Shown here one piece after another: positions 12,462-22,459 of a stretch of DNA of 64,000 nt (positions are counted from its first letter, which is position 1; every line of letters begins with the position of its first letter). The stretch covers positions 62,001 through 126,000 of the forward strand of contig JAIXMO010000069.1 in the NCBI GenBank assembly GCA_025677825.1, written 5' to 3'. This DNA is from Helicostylum pulchrum. Taxonomy: Eukaryota; Mucoromycota; Mucoromycetes; Mucorales; Mucoraceae. The notes below the pieces were generated by a model. It had not been told where the DNA came from. It ran no database searches and worked only from the letters and a program-made list of their open reading frames with translations. Both the position numbers and the translations under genes were made by a program.

Positions 12462-13058
12462 AAGTATAACAGCTGACTACATTTTTTTGTAGCTTTATAG
12501 TTTTTTTTTAAAAAAAAAAAAACGGTTTTAGTCGATAGTTATTGGATAGAATGGTTACTCGTTACTAAACAGAATCAATACCAATAATTACTTGAGACTG
12601 AGTATTTTGTCTGTACTCTGTAGGCGAATCCCCTGCAACAGGAAAGAAATGAGCTGTGTCGTGTGTCTTTATATATAATGCATTGCACATTATATTAACG
12701 ACTTATTTGATACATTTTATATATTAAATTGAGAAAGTACTCCTAATATATACGAACCAAACTAGCAGTGATTACAAAAGATCGGTTGCTTTTAAGAAAA
12801 AGCGGATATCATGCTATACAAACTTACAAATTGGCCCGCAGGAATATGTCGGGAAAGTAAAAGGATGGGAACAATAGATTTGAACCAAATCATGTCAATA
12901 TATATAAGCTCACTCCGAAAAGAGGAGTAACGGTATAGCACGTAATTTGATTTGAAGTAGTTTTTTATATTTGTCTGTTTGAAATAAATCGTAATGTGTA
13001 GAAAAAACAGCATATTAAATGGTCGGTTTTACTATAATAGTGCGCACATATACACACA
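12462..13058. other. 3' flank of micropeptide copy 1; inverted-repeat match
   Basis: 12500-12616 matches the reverse complement of 20985-20868, including a T10A12 block and the stretch around tcaataccaataattacttgagactgagtattttgtctgt. The remaining 450 bp to the transposase remnant show nothing recognisable. Confidence 0.4.
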
Positions 13059-13745
13059 TCATACCAGTACCCCCTCTCCCCCCTTTTTTTTTAATCCTCT
13101 GCGCGTATTTAAACTAGTATCTTCTATATTCAAAAACTGTATAAAAGCAGGCTCTTCACGACATATTATAAAGGCGTGGTGTACTCTACAGTTATCCATG
13201 CCGATGAAAACCCCTTTCATTTCGTTTTTATCAAACGCATCCATAACAGATTCTATATATTTAATAATATGATATGCAGTAGTGCCCTTCTTTAACAGGG
13301 GTTTTTTTCGGCTCTTGAGAGTTATACTTTCTTTTCTTAGCTGATACCTCGGAATGAAACCCCTTCTCTATCAATTCGGCGTCCCCTATAACTTTGGTAA
13401 GGCTTATAATTCCTTTAGCACATATACACCCGATCATACTCAAATTGACACCTTTTTGACTGTGTACTTTTACGTTTGCTGGAGTGCCAGCCTCTGACCG
13501 TGCACGCCCCCACATCTATACATCTGTTGATGATTTCGTAACGGAGATCGAGCGTTCTAAGTTCATCTATTTTGATTGTGTATTTACTAGTTTTAATGTT
13601 AAACAGCGCTATTCACGAATATGCACGTACAAAGATGAAATAGCGGCTGGTACTCCAAACTGCTTCATCGACTCTTATCTTGCCTGTTCCAAAACGGTCG
13701 AGAGGTTAGCGTCAAACTGGATCAAAAAGATGGTATGGACAGGAT
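13059..13745 (-). pseudogene. Decayed IS630/Tc1-mariner-type DDE transposase
   Basis: Reverse-strand fragments fit a DDE_3 transposase. Upstream, KQFGVPAAISSLYVHIRE and, in another frame, TLDLRYEII are typical. GRARSEAGTPANVKVHSQKG and IGCICAKGIISL follow, and then GVFIGMDNCRVHH with the second catalytic Asp. FLNIED probably holds the final acidic residue where FLNPIE is usual. Several stops and frame changes break it: a stop just before the GRARSEAG block, stops within the upstream part, and a collapsed C-terminus. No intact terminal inverted repeats were found. It lies beside the micropeptide module and the decayed transporter. Confidence 0.65.
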
Positions 13746-13950
13746 AAATCTTTTTTGGTTTTCCTTTTTGTGTAGATATATTACCTGGAAGAATCGGCCC
13801 ATTACTGTACTTACATAGATGTAGGTTGCTTCAACAATAGAAGTCTTGATCAATTTATCGATATTTTTATTCTACATCATTACATATTTGATCATTACGA
13901 TTTCTTCAGACTTTTACTTTAGAATTACTGTCACTTGTATGACTGTATAG

Positions 13951-14861
13951 CAGGTTTCACTACCAGCTTATTACAGTTAACCGTATTTGCTGATGCTATT
14001 CAATTACCATCGAAATAATGAGGTAAGAATTTTTATATCCTTTTATTATGACTATTGGTGAATTATGAATTGGGTAAAATTTATATATTGCACGTAATGG
14101 CCAAGGTATAAATTAGTTTGTAGCTACTGCAGTGCGTTTTTTAATATGAGCGATATAATATGTAAGTATTGCAGGAGTGTCAGTTGCACTGTTTTCACTT
14201 TTGACTGCTATAATAGGTGGTGATGGTACATTCTTATTTTTTCGTGCGTTTTTAGTGACAATGGCAAGTATGGTAGGACGATTTTTATTACATCGACAAC
14301 CGTCTTATCGAACCAAGATGCATCCTTCATCAGATATCGATATGACCTCCTTTTACGATGGATTGCCGCTGCCTTCTCCACCAGTGTCTATAAAAGATAT
14401 TGTATTGCAAAAATCTACACATTATATATGTACCGTGATATATATCTATATTATCACACTCGTCTATTACCACACAAGTCATCTCAGTCGGTGCATAGGG
14501 CCTTCTGTATTTAGCTCTGTTCATTTCCTGTTATTTAATATTGGAGATTGGATCGGAAGAACGCTACCTATTTTAAAGTGGTATAGCCGAGTATTGCAGA
14601 GCTGTGCAGCTTTAAGAACGCTGTTTATACCTATCTTCTAAAACACTGAGCGGAAGCCGAAGCGACATGGTATTTTTCATCTCCGTTCTATTCTTCGCTA
14701 TTAGTAATGGGTGGTTAACTAGTCTGGTATTTATGGCCGCTCCAAGACAATATGATATGTCAACAAAACATTTGGTAGGAAGTATTACGAGCTTTTTATT
14801 AGTAACTGGACTTGCATTAGGAGGATTATGTAGTTTTACAGTTTTAAAAGTGGTTGTATAA
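13951..14861 (+). pseudogene. Decayed equilibrative nucleoside transporter (ENT), C-terminal half
   Basis: GFTTSLLQLTVFADAIQLPSK resembles ENT transmembrane segment 5, but is followed by stop codons just before a GTAAGA donor. After an apparent intron ending GCAG at about 14175, an open frame runs to 14641 and includes LLFNIGDWIGR, the ENT signature F-N-x-x-D-x-x-G-R. A stop and frame change there separate it from the last part (14667-14861), which has FAISNGWLTSLVFMAAP and the terminal glycine-rich helix, typical of Fun26/ENT proteins. The N-terminal half is missing. Intact family members move nucleosides across plasma or vacuolar membranes; this copy should not be functional. Confidence 0.65.
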
Positions 14862-16562
14862 AAAAAAAAAAAAAATAGAAAAAAAACAAAACCACAAGTT
14901 GGTATGATAGAAAAATATCATCCATCTCTTGATCACAAGTTCGCAATAAATATGATTCTTTGGACCGGGCGCTCTCTGTGCGGCGAGCGCCCGAAAACTT
15001 GTAGTGTTACTCGCTAATTATTCTTTTGAGTTAGTTCTGAGTGTCTAACCAGGTTAAGATCGAAAGAATGTCTTAATGCCTATCTGTTGAATTGTTTTCC
15101 ACAAATCGACAGAGGGCTGGTGATTCTCACATTTTTTTTATAATATAAAGTAAACGAAAAATTCTTCTTTTTTTGAACAACCGATCGGATTTTTTTTTTT
15201 TCAAGGGTCTTTTACCCTAAATGACGGCCTGTCAAAAAAAAACAACTGATCCCGGTTATACAAAAAGGACTCCTTTTCAGTGACACCTAAGAAGCTTTAT
15301 AAAGCTTATTTTTTTAAAAAAACATTTTTTCATGGTTGAAATCTTTATGAAAGTACTAAATTCATTGATAAGTCAACCGTACAAAGTTCGATTTTTCTAT
15401 TGTGTATATAAGGAGTCCTAAAACAAGAAATATTCATTTTAGTAAATCTCCAATACGGACAAATATCTATGTACACAAAATAAAAGTAAGTAATTAAAGT
15501 TTAATAGGTGCATTAGCAGCTTGTTTATTTAGTTAGGAGGATCAACCCTTTATATACGAGGTTGGGAGCGAGGCAAAATGTTAATAAGACTGAAGTCATG
15601 GTATATAAAATCAGTGCCGGAAACGCTAAATAAATGCAAGGACCTGAGAGGTCATGCCCACAGCAAAAAAGAAAGAGATCAGTCGACCTAATCTGAGAAT
15701 ATTAGAATTGTTTGGTTTGTTTCTGACTAGTAGTAGGAAATATAATTTAACCTATAGGAAAAATATCTAGTTCACTCCTATTTTTGTTTAAATAAGTAGT
15801 ATATTTATATTGGCATCTGGAGTCAATTAATTAATTTTTTACCCCAAAAGCCTTTCTTTTTATATTATCCCATTGCATGTTTATTTTGTATAATTATTCA
15901 ATGGATAGATGATTTCAACAACTACTATGGTCACGAGAGACATCATGTACAGCGGCCGCACCTGCCATGCATAGCGTGTGCTGAACAAAAAAAAAAAGGC
16001 ACTCTCACATGTCTTGCACAAACATTGAAAAGTTTTTTTGCTCGTTCGATACATCTGTTCCAATAAGAAACTGTCTCCTTTTTTTTTCTATCTCTATTAT
16101 CATCTAAAGTATGGATATTTTTTCCCTCGCTTTTTTTTTATTTATTTGTTTATCTAATCTATACTATTTAGTTCAATGGGAGAGGTTTTATGCAAACCTA
16201 TCATAAAGAATATAATTTTAACACGACACATTATTTCTTTCTTTTTCTTTTTATTGACAAAAAATGAGATATGGAGATGACATGATATTTATGAATAGAA
16301 ATTGAAATTATAACCTTGTTGACAAAAAAAAAACCGGTTCAAGAGATGGAAAGTGTCAAATTCAGGAAAAAAACAGAACGAGTAAAATATATACAATAAA
16401 CCGGCCACCATTTCGGTTTCTATTGGAATCTAAATTAGGGTAATTAATGCTGCAAAAGGGAAAAGGCAGGAGATTATTTCAGCAAGTATATATAAGACTT
16501 AAATTTCTCTTTTTTTTTATCTTCTTTCTTTTTTTTTTATACAAAAGACATTTATACATACA
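14862..16562. other. AT-rich intergenic region
   Basis: Apart from the hairpin at 14966-14993, I see no gene. The right end, with tatataag near 16491 and a pyrimidine-rich stretch, is the likely promoter of the 75-aa gene. Confidence 0.4.
14966..14993. other. GC-rich perfect hairpin
   Basis: cgggcgctc and gagcgcccg form a perfect 9-bp stem around a 10-nt loop (tctgtgcggc). It stands out in a region of very low GC, 105 bp after the ENT remnant. There is no U-run directly after it. It could be a structured RNA element or the core of a small inverted repeat. Confidence 0.5.
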
Positions 16563-16790
16563 ATGAATTCTATTACACGTACTTGGCGCCGTATTTCTAC
16601 TCAACTTAAATCAAATCTGGCAAGAAGGAGGTCTACTTCCTCATTCACATCATACGCAAATAAAAAATCTGTTCGCTTTTACGCGATAGATACCATCTAC
16701 TATACACATTCTTCTACAGAATATGATCGCACACCTTCAGATGAAGAGGACTTTTATGATGATAATGATAGTGATTTCTCCTATTTGTAA
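16563..16790 (+). CDS. Small protein with possible PP1-docking motif (75 aa)
   Basis: A single-exon 75-residue ORF with a TATA element (tatataag, about 70 bp upstream) and a long T/C leader typical of expressed genes in this window. The N-terminal third is basic (TWRRISTQLKSNLARRR). Then follow KKSVRFYAIDTIYYTHSSTEYDRTPSDEE (quoted over two pieces: KKSVRFYAIDTIYYTH and SSTEYDRTPSDEE) and an acidic end. SVRF fits the R/K-V-x-F docking motif for protein phosphatase 1, and a following Y-T-H/W-S-x-x-E-Y-D-R block occurs in fungal proteins of similar design, as I recall. The inferred role is a small phosphatase-binding or scaffold protein. No enzyme domain is present. Confidence 0.6.
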   Translation: MNSITRTWRRISTQLKSNLARRRSTSSFTSYANKKSVRFYAIDTIYYTHSSTEYDRTPSDEEDFYDDNDSDFSYL

Positions 16791-18813
16791 TCCCTTCTAA
16801 ACACACTCACACCTTCCTTAAAAAATGTATATTTATTTGTATTATCAACATTATTTTATTTATTCCATAAAAGGTCAATTTAATTCTTTGCATTATTATT
16901 TGTTTGGTTCCTTATTTTTATTTTTTTTGCCAAGAGCTGTACTGTCCCTAAAGCAGATAACTAAAAGAAAGAAAACGTCTATCCAAAAAAAAAAAATACA
17001 AAACTTTAAAAAGTATATCTCTAAACCTTTTAACTGATGTAACATGCATCATTTAACTGTTTATCATTTTGAGATATATTCCAAACTTTTTATATATTTA
17101 CTGCTAATAAAGAATGGTTGTTAAAAATAAAAAGAAACGTTTTTTTTTGTCCCCTTAACTTTTTTTTTAGTCTTCATTGTCGTCTCAGTTGTAATAATTA
17201 GAAAGCATTCTTGAGAAGCTTAATGGCCTTTGTAATAAATGGTTTCGTTAGCATTATTCTCTTGGCTTTATAAAGTTAAGGGTTAGATCAAGAATATTGT
17301 AAACAGAATTATTATTTTATATATATTATATGTATCCTTCAACTAGTGATTCGTTTTTTTTTTAAAAAAGAAAAGATTCCAATTTAGTTCGAAATGTAAT
17401 TCTCGTACCGTGTGTAGTAAATGTCTTGGCTAATATCGATACAGCGCTTTTGTTTAGCGCATATATTTAAGGCTAAAGTATGTAGGAAACCGCATTTAAA
17501 ACATGAGTCCTCCAAATAAAGAAGTCATTGCAGCACTTGTACGCATTTATATGTCAGAATAATAAATAAATAAAGAAAAGATGGCGCGAGCTTTTTTTAT
17601 TCTAGTGCGAAATTTTTTTTTAAAAAAGAAGATATATATCTCTCTCCTTAAAAAAAAGGTAATATATATGCGTATGGTACACTAAATTCGTGCTGATAAA
17701 TATTTTAACCTGGTTAAGCGAGTAGTAGCAGTAACAAAGGACAAGACTTTGTACATAGACATTACATGTTTTTTTTCTTTCCTTTTTTAAAAAACTACAT
17801 GATCTAAAATTATTTCTGACACTCTGTATATGATGAATTTCTAAACTTTTCGAGAAATTCTTGCAGAAAAAAAATAGATAGCATTCCTAAAGCATGGCTA
17901 AAAGGAAATAAATATCTCGACAGAAAAAAGAAGGGAGAAAAGTTTTTTTTACTGGAGCTTTCATTATTGCATCGAACTTCATATTTAATAAAGAAAAAGA
18001 TTTACTTTATATATAAAATCACGAGTACAACTTTTCCGAAATATGCATGGTTGTACATTTTTCATGTATACTACAAATAAGGTTATGGAAGTTATTCATG
18101 CCTTTTTTCTAAAAAAGAAAGAAAGAAAGTTCAATCTATACACAAAGACAGTACGTTTTAAGATTGATATGTTATGTTACACCAGACCGTTTGATTATGT
18201 TTAAAAGAAATAAAGTTCATAGTTTTTGTTGTTATTGAAATAACTAATAAAATTAATCACTGTATATCTAAATCTCGGGAGGTAACTTTCTGTCACCTTA
18301 TTCAATTGATCATGTCTAGAATCACGCCATTATATCACGCTATATTACAGTTTTATAACAAACAAGACCGCACGTTCTTTCATAAGGAATGACTAAAGGC
18401 GACGTTGTTGATACTCGTGCTTATTATCACTCGTCATCTTCTCAGATACTTGGAACCAAAGACGTGATGTTTAAAGGTTTTTATTTCTGTATTTCGGTAT
18501 ATATATTATATTATACGCAGGGATACGTGAATGACTTGTAACATTCAGGGAATCGAGCTTTAATAAAAAATAAAATTCGGCCTTATAATAGAGGCTTGTA
18601 TACATATACATACAGCATGGCGTAAATTTCATCATCCTCTTATAAAAACAAGACGATAATCTAATACTATATATCGCTAGAATATAAATAACTCATTAGT
18701 TGCTAAGAAGGACAAATGAACTTTTAGTTAATGAAAATACAAAATTTATATTTAATCATAACTTTGAATAAATATCAATGGTATATCTTTATGACAAACA
18801 AGTATCTTGTATA
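16791..18813. other. AT-rich intergenic region
   Basis: Two kilobases with many T/A homopolymers, several of them TnAn switches (17355, 17611, 17785, 18107). No convincing ORF; a 58-codon frame from 18389 has no supporting pattern. Confidence 0.4.
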
Positions 18814-18888
18814 CTATTGTTTCTTGGAGAGAAAACCTATAGGGGAACTATCGAACAAAGGACTACTGGTGGAGCAACAAGAACCCAT
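18814..18888 (-). CDS. MG-Cys micropeptide gene, copy 2 (24 aa)
   Basis: Reverse-strand ORF starting MGSCCSTSSPLFDSS and ending KKQ. The MGSCCS start is the same as in the copy at 20691-20765 and fits the N-myristoylation consensus, with cysteines placed for palmitoylation. The upstream DNA has a tatatat-type AT-rich leader but not the conserved promoter of the copies at 12378 and 20175. Homology beyond the first six residues is weak, so membership rests on the N-terminus and the location. Confidence 0.35.
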   Translation of the reverse strand: MGSCCSTSSPLFDSSPIGFLSKKQ

Positions 18889-19127
18889 TTTATTTTTAAA
18901 AAAGATAGAAAGATATATAAAGTATACGTCTTAAAAATAAAATGGTAAGCTTTTATAGTTAGTTATTTATTTGTCATCCTTTATTTTTTTTTAAAAAAAA
19001 AGTTGCAAGTGTATATATCATTTCTAGATTTATTTGACCCAGACACTTCATAGTAAATAAAGAGATTTAATGATTAATCTACATTTTATAAAAGCAAATA
19101 GTGGGTCTACTATTTGACGACATTTTT

Positions 19128-19190
19128 TTAGTATACCTCTATACCAGAGTCGACTCGTGATCTACTATCCCTAGAGTAACAACAACCCGT
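19128..19190 (-). pseudogene. MG-Cys micropeptide copy with ACG in place of ATG
   Basis: Reverse-strand frame ACG-GGT-TGT-TGT reads (T)GCCYSRDSRSR, 20 codons to TAA. GCC followed by S/R/D-rich sequence matches the MGCCRSRSSSDS copy at 20175. The start codon is ACG, so this is a decayed copy or, less likely, one that uses a near-cognate start. Confidence 0.35.
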
Positions 19191-20088
19191 TATCAATTTT
19201 TAACTTTTTAAAGAGATGGAAAAAGAAGGATACGATGCATTTTATTTTTGCAAAGAATTTGTAACGTTTTTTTTTTCTTGTGTATAAAGCAACATATTCA
19301 AGTCTCGCTCATAAGTATTACGTTTAAGAAGAGAACCCACGCCGAGAACCCAGAGTTAGAGCGCGTTTTGAATATAGAACAGTGTTCATTATTCAAAAAT
19401 AATGATACACTTTTTTTCTCTAAAAATAGTAAGCCACCTTTCTTTTATTCTCAAGTCAATCATGGTACAGAGTCGGGTGTGGTTTACCGCTACTAACAAC
19501 AAAAACGTTTGAGTAAATGATTAGGTTCTATTAGTATGTAGTTGTCAAATACGTAGATGTTGCCAAATGATGTTTTTTTTGTAAATTTATAAAAAATGAC
19601 TAAAACGAAGCGAAAAAAAAAAAAAAACTTTACACTTCTGTTAAAAAGTTAACAATTCACGACTTCTTAAAGACACTTTGATGTACTATATTACTGCCAC
19701 TTTCCGCATATAAACAAATTATCCATGAAATTTTTTAAAGGGATCCGCAACTACAAGAAAAAGAAGATATACAGCATAAAATACAGAATACAGCAGATCA
19801 AGGAGCAACGAGATATATGTCTTGAAGTTATCTCGCTGCTTAAAAGAGTGATATTCCATTAAACTGCTGTATCTGCATCAAGGCTATACCTTCAAAAAAA
19901 AATTGTATCAAGGCTATATAATCTATTAAATAAATTTTTCTGTAACAATACATATACGTCTTCTTTTTTATCAAATGTACGCAAATTAATGAAACCATAA
20001 ATTTATTGTAAAGTGGTTATACATCTTTTTTTCAAAAAAAAAAGCCACTATAGAGCTATATAAAATATAATAGTTGACTGTTCTACTT
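19191..20088. other. Spacer within the micropeptide cluster
   Basis: AT-rich spacer. It contains a basic 45-codon ORF on the plus strand (19725-19862, starting MKFFKGIRNYKKKK) and a short direct repeat, t(g/c)(t/a)atcaaggctata, near 19872 and 19902. I do not count the ORF as a supported gene. Confidence 0.3.
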
Positions 20089-20175
20089 TTAACGTGCAGG
20101 TGGCATCGGGAATTGATCAAGACCACTCATACAAGAAGCACTATCCGAGCTAGAGCGAGAGCGACAACAACCCAT
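20089..20175 (-). CDS. MG-Cys micropeptide gene, copy 3 (28 aa)
   Basis: Reverse-strand ORF starting MGCCRSRSSSDSAS and ending QFPMPPAR. It is the closest relative of the copy at 12378-12461: the same SDSAS core, SGL, QFP and C-terminal arginine, the same TATAAAAAGG element about 70 bp upstream, the same ttttcagtttcgtaaaag leader, and related 3' flank (aaaagta-aacag). MGCC fits the N-myristoylation consensus with a neighbouring palmitoylation site. It follows the conserved short ORF at 20393-20497 by 217 bp, as copy 1 follows its partner by 223 bp. Confidence 0.5.
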   Translation of the reverse strand: MGCCRSRSSSDSASCMSGLDQFPMPPAR

Positions 20176-20233
20176 TGCTTTTTCTTTTACGAAACTGAAA
20201 AGATGTATAAAGAAATATATAATAAAGTTTATA

Positions 20234-20243
20234 CCTTTTTATA
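20234..20243 (-). promoter_or_regulatory. TATA element before micropeptide copy 3
   Basis: TATAAAAAGG on the reverse strand, 68 bp before the ATG at 20175. It lies in a block nearly identical to that before the copy at 12378. Confidence 0.5.
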
Positions 20244-20392
20244 CGATTCACAAAAAAGTAGCGCATTATAAGAATACTAACCGATTCATGTAACTGAAAG
20301 CCGACAACAATTGGTCTTTGAACAAACAGACTTTTTATTGAATGTATTTTTATAATGGTTATAACCAATGGTCAAAATTGTACTGTTTTATA

Positions 20393-20497
20393 TTAAGGGG
20401 ATTTACCTTCATTAAATAAGTATGGATGGAGTCGGTTTATGATCGGGACCCACTTACCCCAAGAGGATACTCGAGAAGAAGAAGGAGAACAATTCAT
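20393..20497 (-). CDS. Conserved short ORF of the micropeptide module, copy 2 (34 aa)
   Basis: Reverse-strand ORF starting MNCSPSSSRVSS, then the conserved block WGKWVPIINRLHPYLFNE, ending GKSP. Across the block's 54 nt the two copies differ by a single CTT/CTC change, whereas surrounding sequence has diverged with many indels. The N-terminal length difference from copy 1 is exactly eight codons. Coding is plausible. The same block also carries a perfect GTAAGT donor, so a role as a leader intron boundary is the alternative. Confidence 0.4.
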   Translation of the reverse strand: MNCSPSSSRVSSWGKWVPIINRLHPYLFNEGKSP

Positions 20498-20690
20498 AAC
20501 TCAAGAAGTAAAATAAAATGAAGAAAAAGTATTAGGTTTAAAGAAAAAAAAAAATACTATACTTTTATGAGTTTCTTATTTTTGAAAAAATGTTCTAACA
20601 ACATTTAACTTCGGATTTTATTACATAAAATAAAAACGAGTGACACGAAGTGCAGTATAAACATTGGAGAAAGACTTCCATAAATTAGCA

Positions 20691-20765
20691 TTACCAAGTA
20701 GACGAACTATCGTAAGATCTGGTACTACTACCACTTGAAGCGCCACAAGAACAACATGAACCCAT
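20691..20765 (-). CDS. MG-Cys micropeptide gene, copy 4 (24 aa)
   Basis: Reverse-strand ORF starting MGSCCSCGASSGSS and ending SSSTW. Glycine 2, cysteines 4, 5 and 7 and a Ser-rich body place it in the same family. It is preceded at 20985-20868 by sequence that matches the 3' flank of copy 1 (12500-12616), showing that the modules were once arranged in tandem. The leader is pyrimidine-rich. Confidence 0.4.
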   Translation of the reverse strand: MGSCCSCGASSGSSTRSYDSSSTW

Positions 20766-21042
20766 GATTTAGAATATAAATGAAAGAGAGAAAGATTAAA
20801 ATAAAGAAGTAATTACTCTTAAGTACCTAATTCCGGCCACCCTCCCTCTTTTTTTTGTTTCATTATGAAGGACAGACAAAATACTCAGTCTCAAGTAATG
20901 ATTATTGGTATTGATTCTGTTTAATAACGAGTAGCCCCTTCTATCCAATAACCATCGACTAAAACCGTCCACTTTTTTTTTAAAAAAAGAAAGCAAAAAA
21001 AAAACAAGACGCGCTTCTTTACACATATATAAAAAAAAAAAA

Positions 21043-21829
21043 ATGTCAAATAAAGTATATCTCGACATAAAAATCGGAGACCTTGCGGCTTTCACCGACG
21101 CTACCACTCGATACAACAGTGCGAAAGCCTGGGTAAAGCAATGGTCCTCAACTTATGGATTTACCAGCGATAATCTTGATGAACTGGATTCGGAAAGCAA
21201 GGAAACATTACGAGACATTCTTTCTAATGATCCTACAGCGACTAGCGAACAATGGATCGTGGAGGCTCCTACACCTTTAAAGGGTGGTAGGGTTGTAATC
21301 GAGTTGAACCAAAAAGAATGTCCCAAGACCAGCGAGAACTTTATTCAACTATGTACAGGTGGTAAAATAGGCAAGAGTTCCAAGAAGCCCTTGTTCTTTA
21401 AAGATACTCGTATGTTTCGACTTGTCAAAGATTTTGTAGTTCAAGGTGGTGATGTAACTAGAGGTAAAATAATCGATATGAATTTAATATGTATGCTTTT
21501 AACTAACTTGAAAAAAAAAAAAAGGTGATGGATCTGGTGGAGATAGTATTTATAATGGCAAATTTAATGATGAAAAACCAGGTCTTGCTAAAAAGTTTAA
21601 CAAGACGGGTTTAGTAGCGATGGCTAATTCTGGTAAGAACTCTAATACTTCGCAATTCTTTATAACGTTGAGTGATAAACACGCTCAATTCGATAAGATC
21701 AATGGTAAATATGTCATTTTTGGACAAGTGGTTGAAGGGTTACAAGTATTAGAACAAATCAATCAAGTGACCGAAGTAAAAGAAACACCACAAGAGACCA
21801 TTACGATTACAGATTGTGGTACTCTTTAA
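21043..21829 (+). CDS. Cyclophilin-type peptidyl-prolyl isomerase, 2 exons
   Basis: Exons 21043-21463 and 21525-21829; the 61-nt intron starts GTAAAA and ends AAAAG; 241 aa. Residues 1-75 form an extension without a recognised domain. From VVIELNQKECPKTSENFIQLC the fold is a cyclophilin: FRLVKDFVVQGGD holds the catalytic Arg, Phe and Gln; GDGSGGDSIYNGKF and MANSGKNSNTSQFFIT follow. The position of CypA Trp121 is not Trp and the His126 position is Tyr, so cyclosporin binding is probably weak. A nuclear or cytosolic role in protein folding or splicing complexes is inferred. The start is directly after a TATA/A-run leader. Confidence 0.88.
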
Positions 21830-21996
21830 AACAATTTCTCCCCAATGTACACACTTATTAAAAGCAAAAAAGAAAGAAAGAAAGAAAAAAGACAAGCTGT
21901 TTAAAAGGTCTATTTACCCCAGATACAAATAAAGTAAATATATTTTAATATAATTTATGTAAAATCAAAAAAAGCTTGGATTTAAACATAAAGAAT

Positions 21997-22459
21997 TTAC
22001 TCTTGAGATCTGAGACGAGCACCGGCGTTGGTGACCTTAACGTTAAGTTGAGCAGCACGTTCAAGGATAGAAACACGCTTCTTGGAGGAGACGTTATGGG
22101 CGATTTCAGCGGCATAAGAACGGTTGTGCATCAACAAAAGGTTGAGCTCACGGACGTTGGAAACGACGAACTTACGGAAACCGTTGGGCATGATGTTACG
22201 GGTCTTCTTGGCGGAACCGTAACCGATCTTGGGCATAGGAGCTTGACCCTTGAAACGTCTACGCATGTTACAATCAATACCCTTGGGCTTTCTCCAAGAT
22301 TCCTACATTTTTTTAAAAAAAGTGAGTATTCTTAGTTTTTCTTTCAAAATCCATAATCTAAATACTTACACCAACACGCATGAAACGGTTAGATTGATGA
22401 CGCTTGAAGGTAGCAGTACGCTTCTTCACGATGTTATGCTTTACGGCAGGAGTGACCAT
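21997..22459 (-). CDS. rpl32: 60S ribosomal protein eL32, 2 exons
   Basis: Exons 22459-22370 and 22302-21997 give 131 aa, the normal length. The start [14 protein letters not shown], then [54 protein letters not shown] and [12 protein letters not shown] match eL32 throughout. The protein is part of the large ribosomal subunit. The intron (GTAAGT to GTAG) splits the protein at residue 30. C-rich codon use on the coding strand agrees with high expression. Confidence 0.95.

Noticed and set aside
12840..12925. Possible tRNA (ggttcaaat B-box-like word, reverse strand)
   Set aside because: No matching T-stem, anticodon stem or acceptor stem could be formed.
13484..13747. 87-codon forward frame opposite the transposase remnant
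   Set aside because: It is the antisense shadow of the degenerate transposase, which explains the conserved sequence on the other strand.
18389..18565. 58-codon forward ORF in the gene-poor region
   Set aside because: Only the first third looks protein-like, and no repeat or conservation supports it.
19725..19862. 45-codon basic ORF (MKFFKGIRNYKKKK)
   Set aside because: No second copy, low-complexity Lys/Ile composition and no recognised motif; could be chance in AT-rich DNA.
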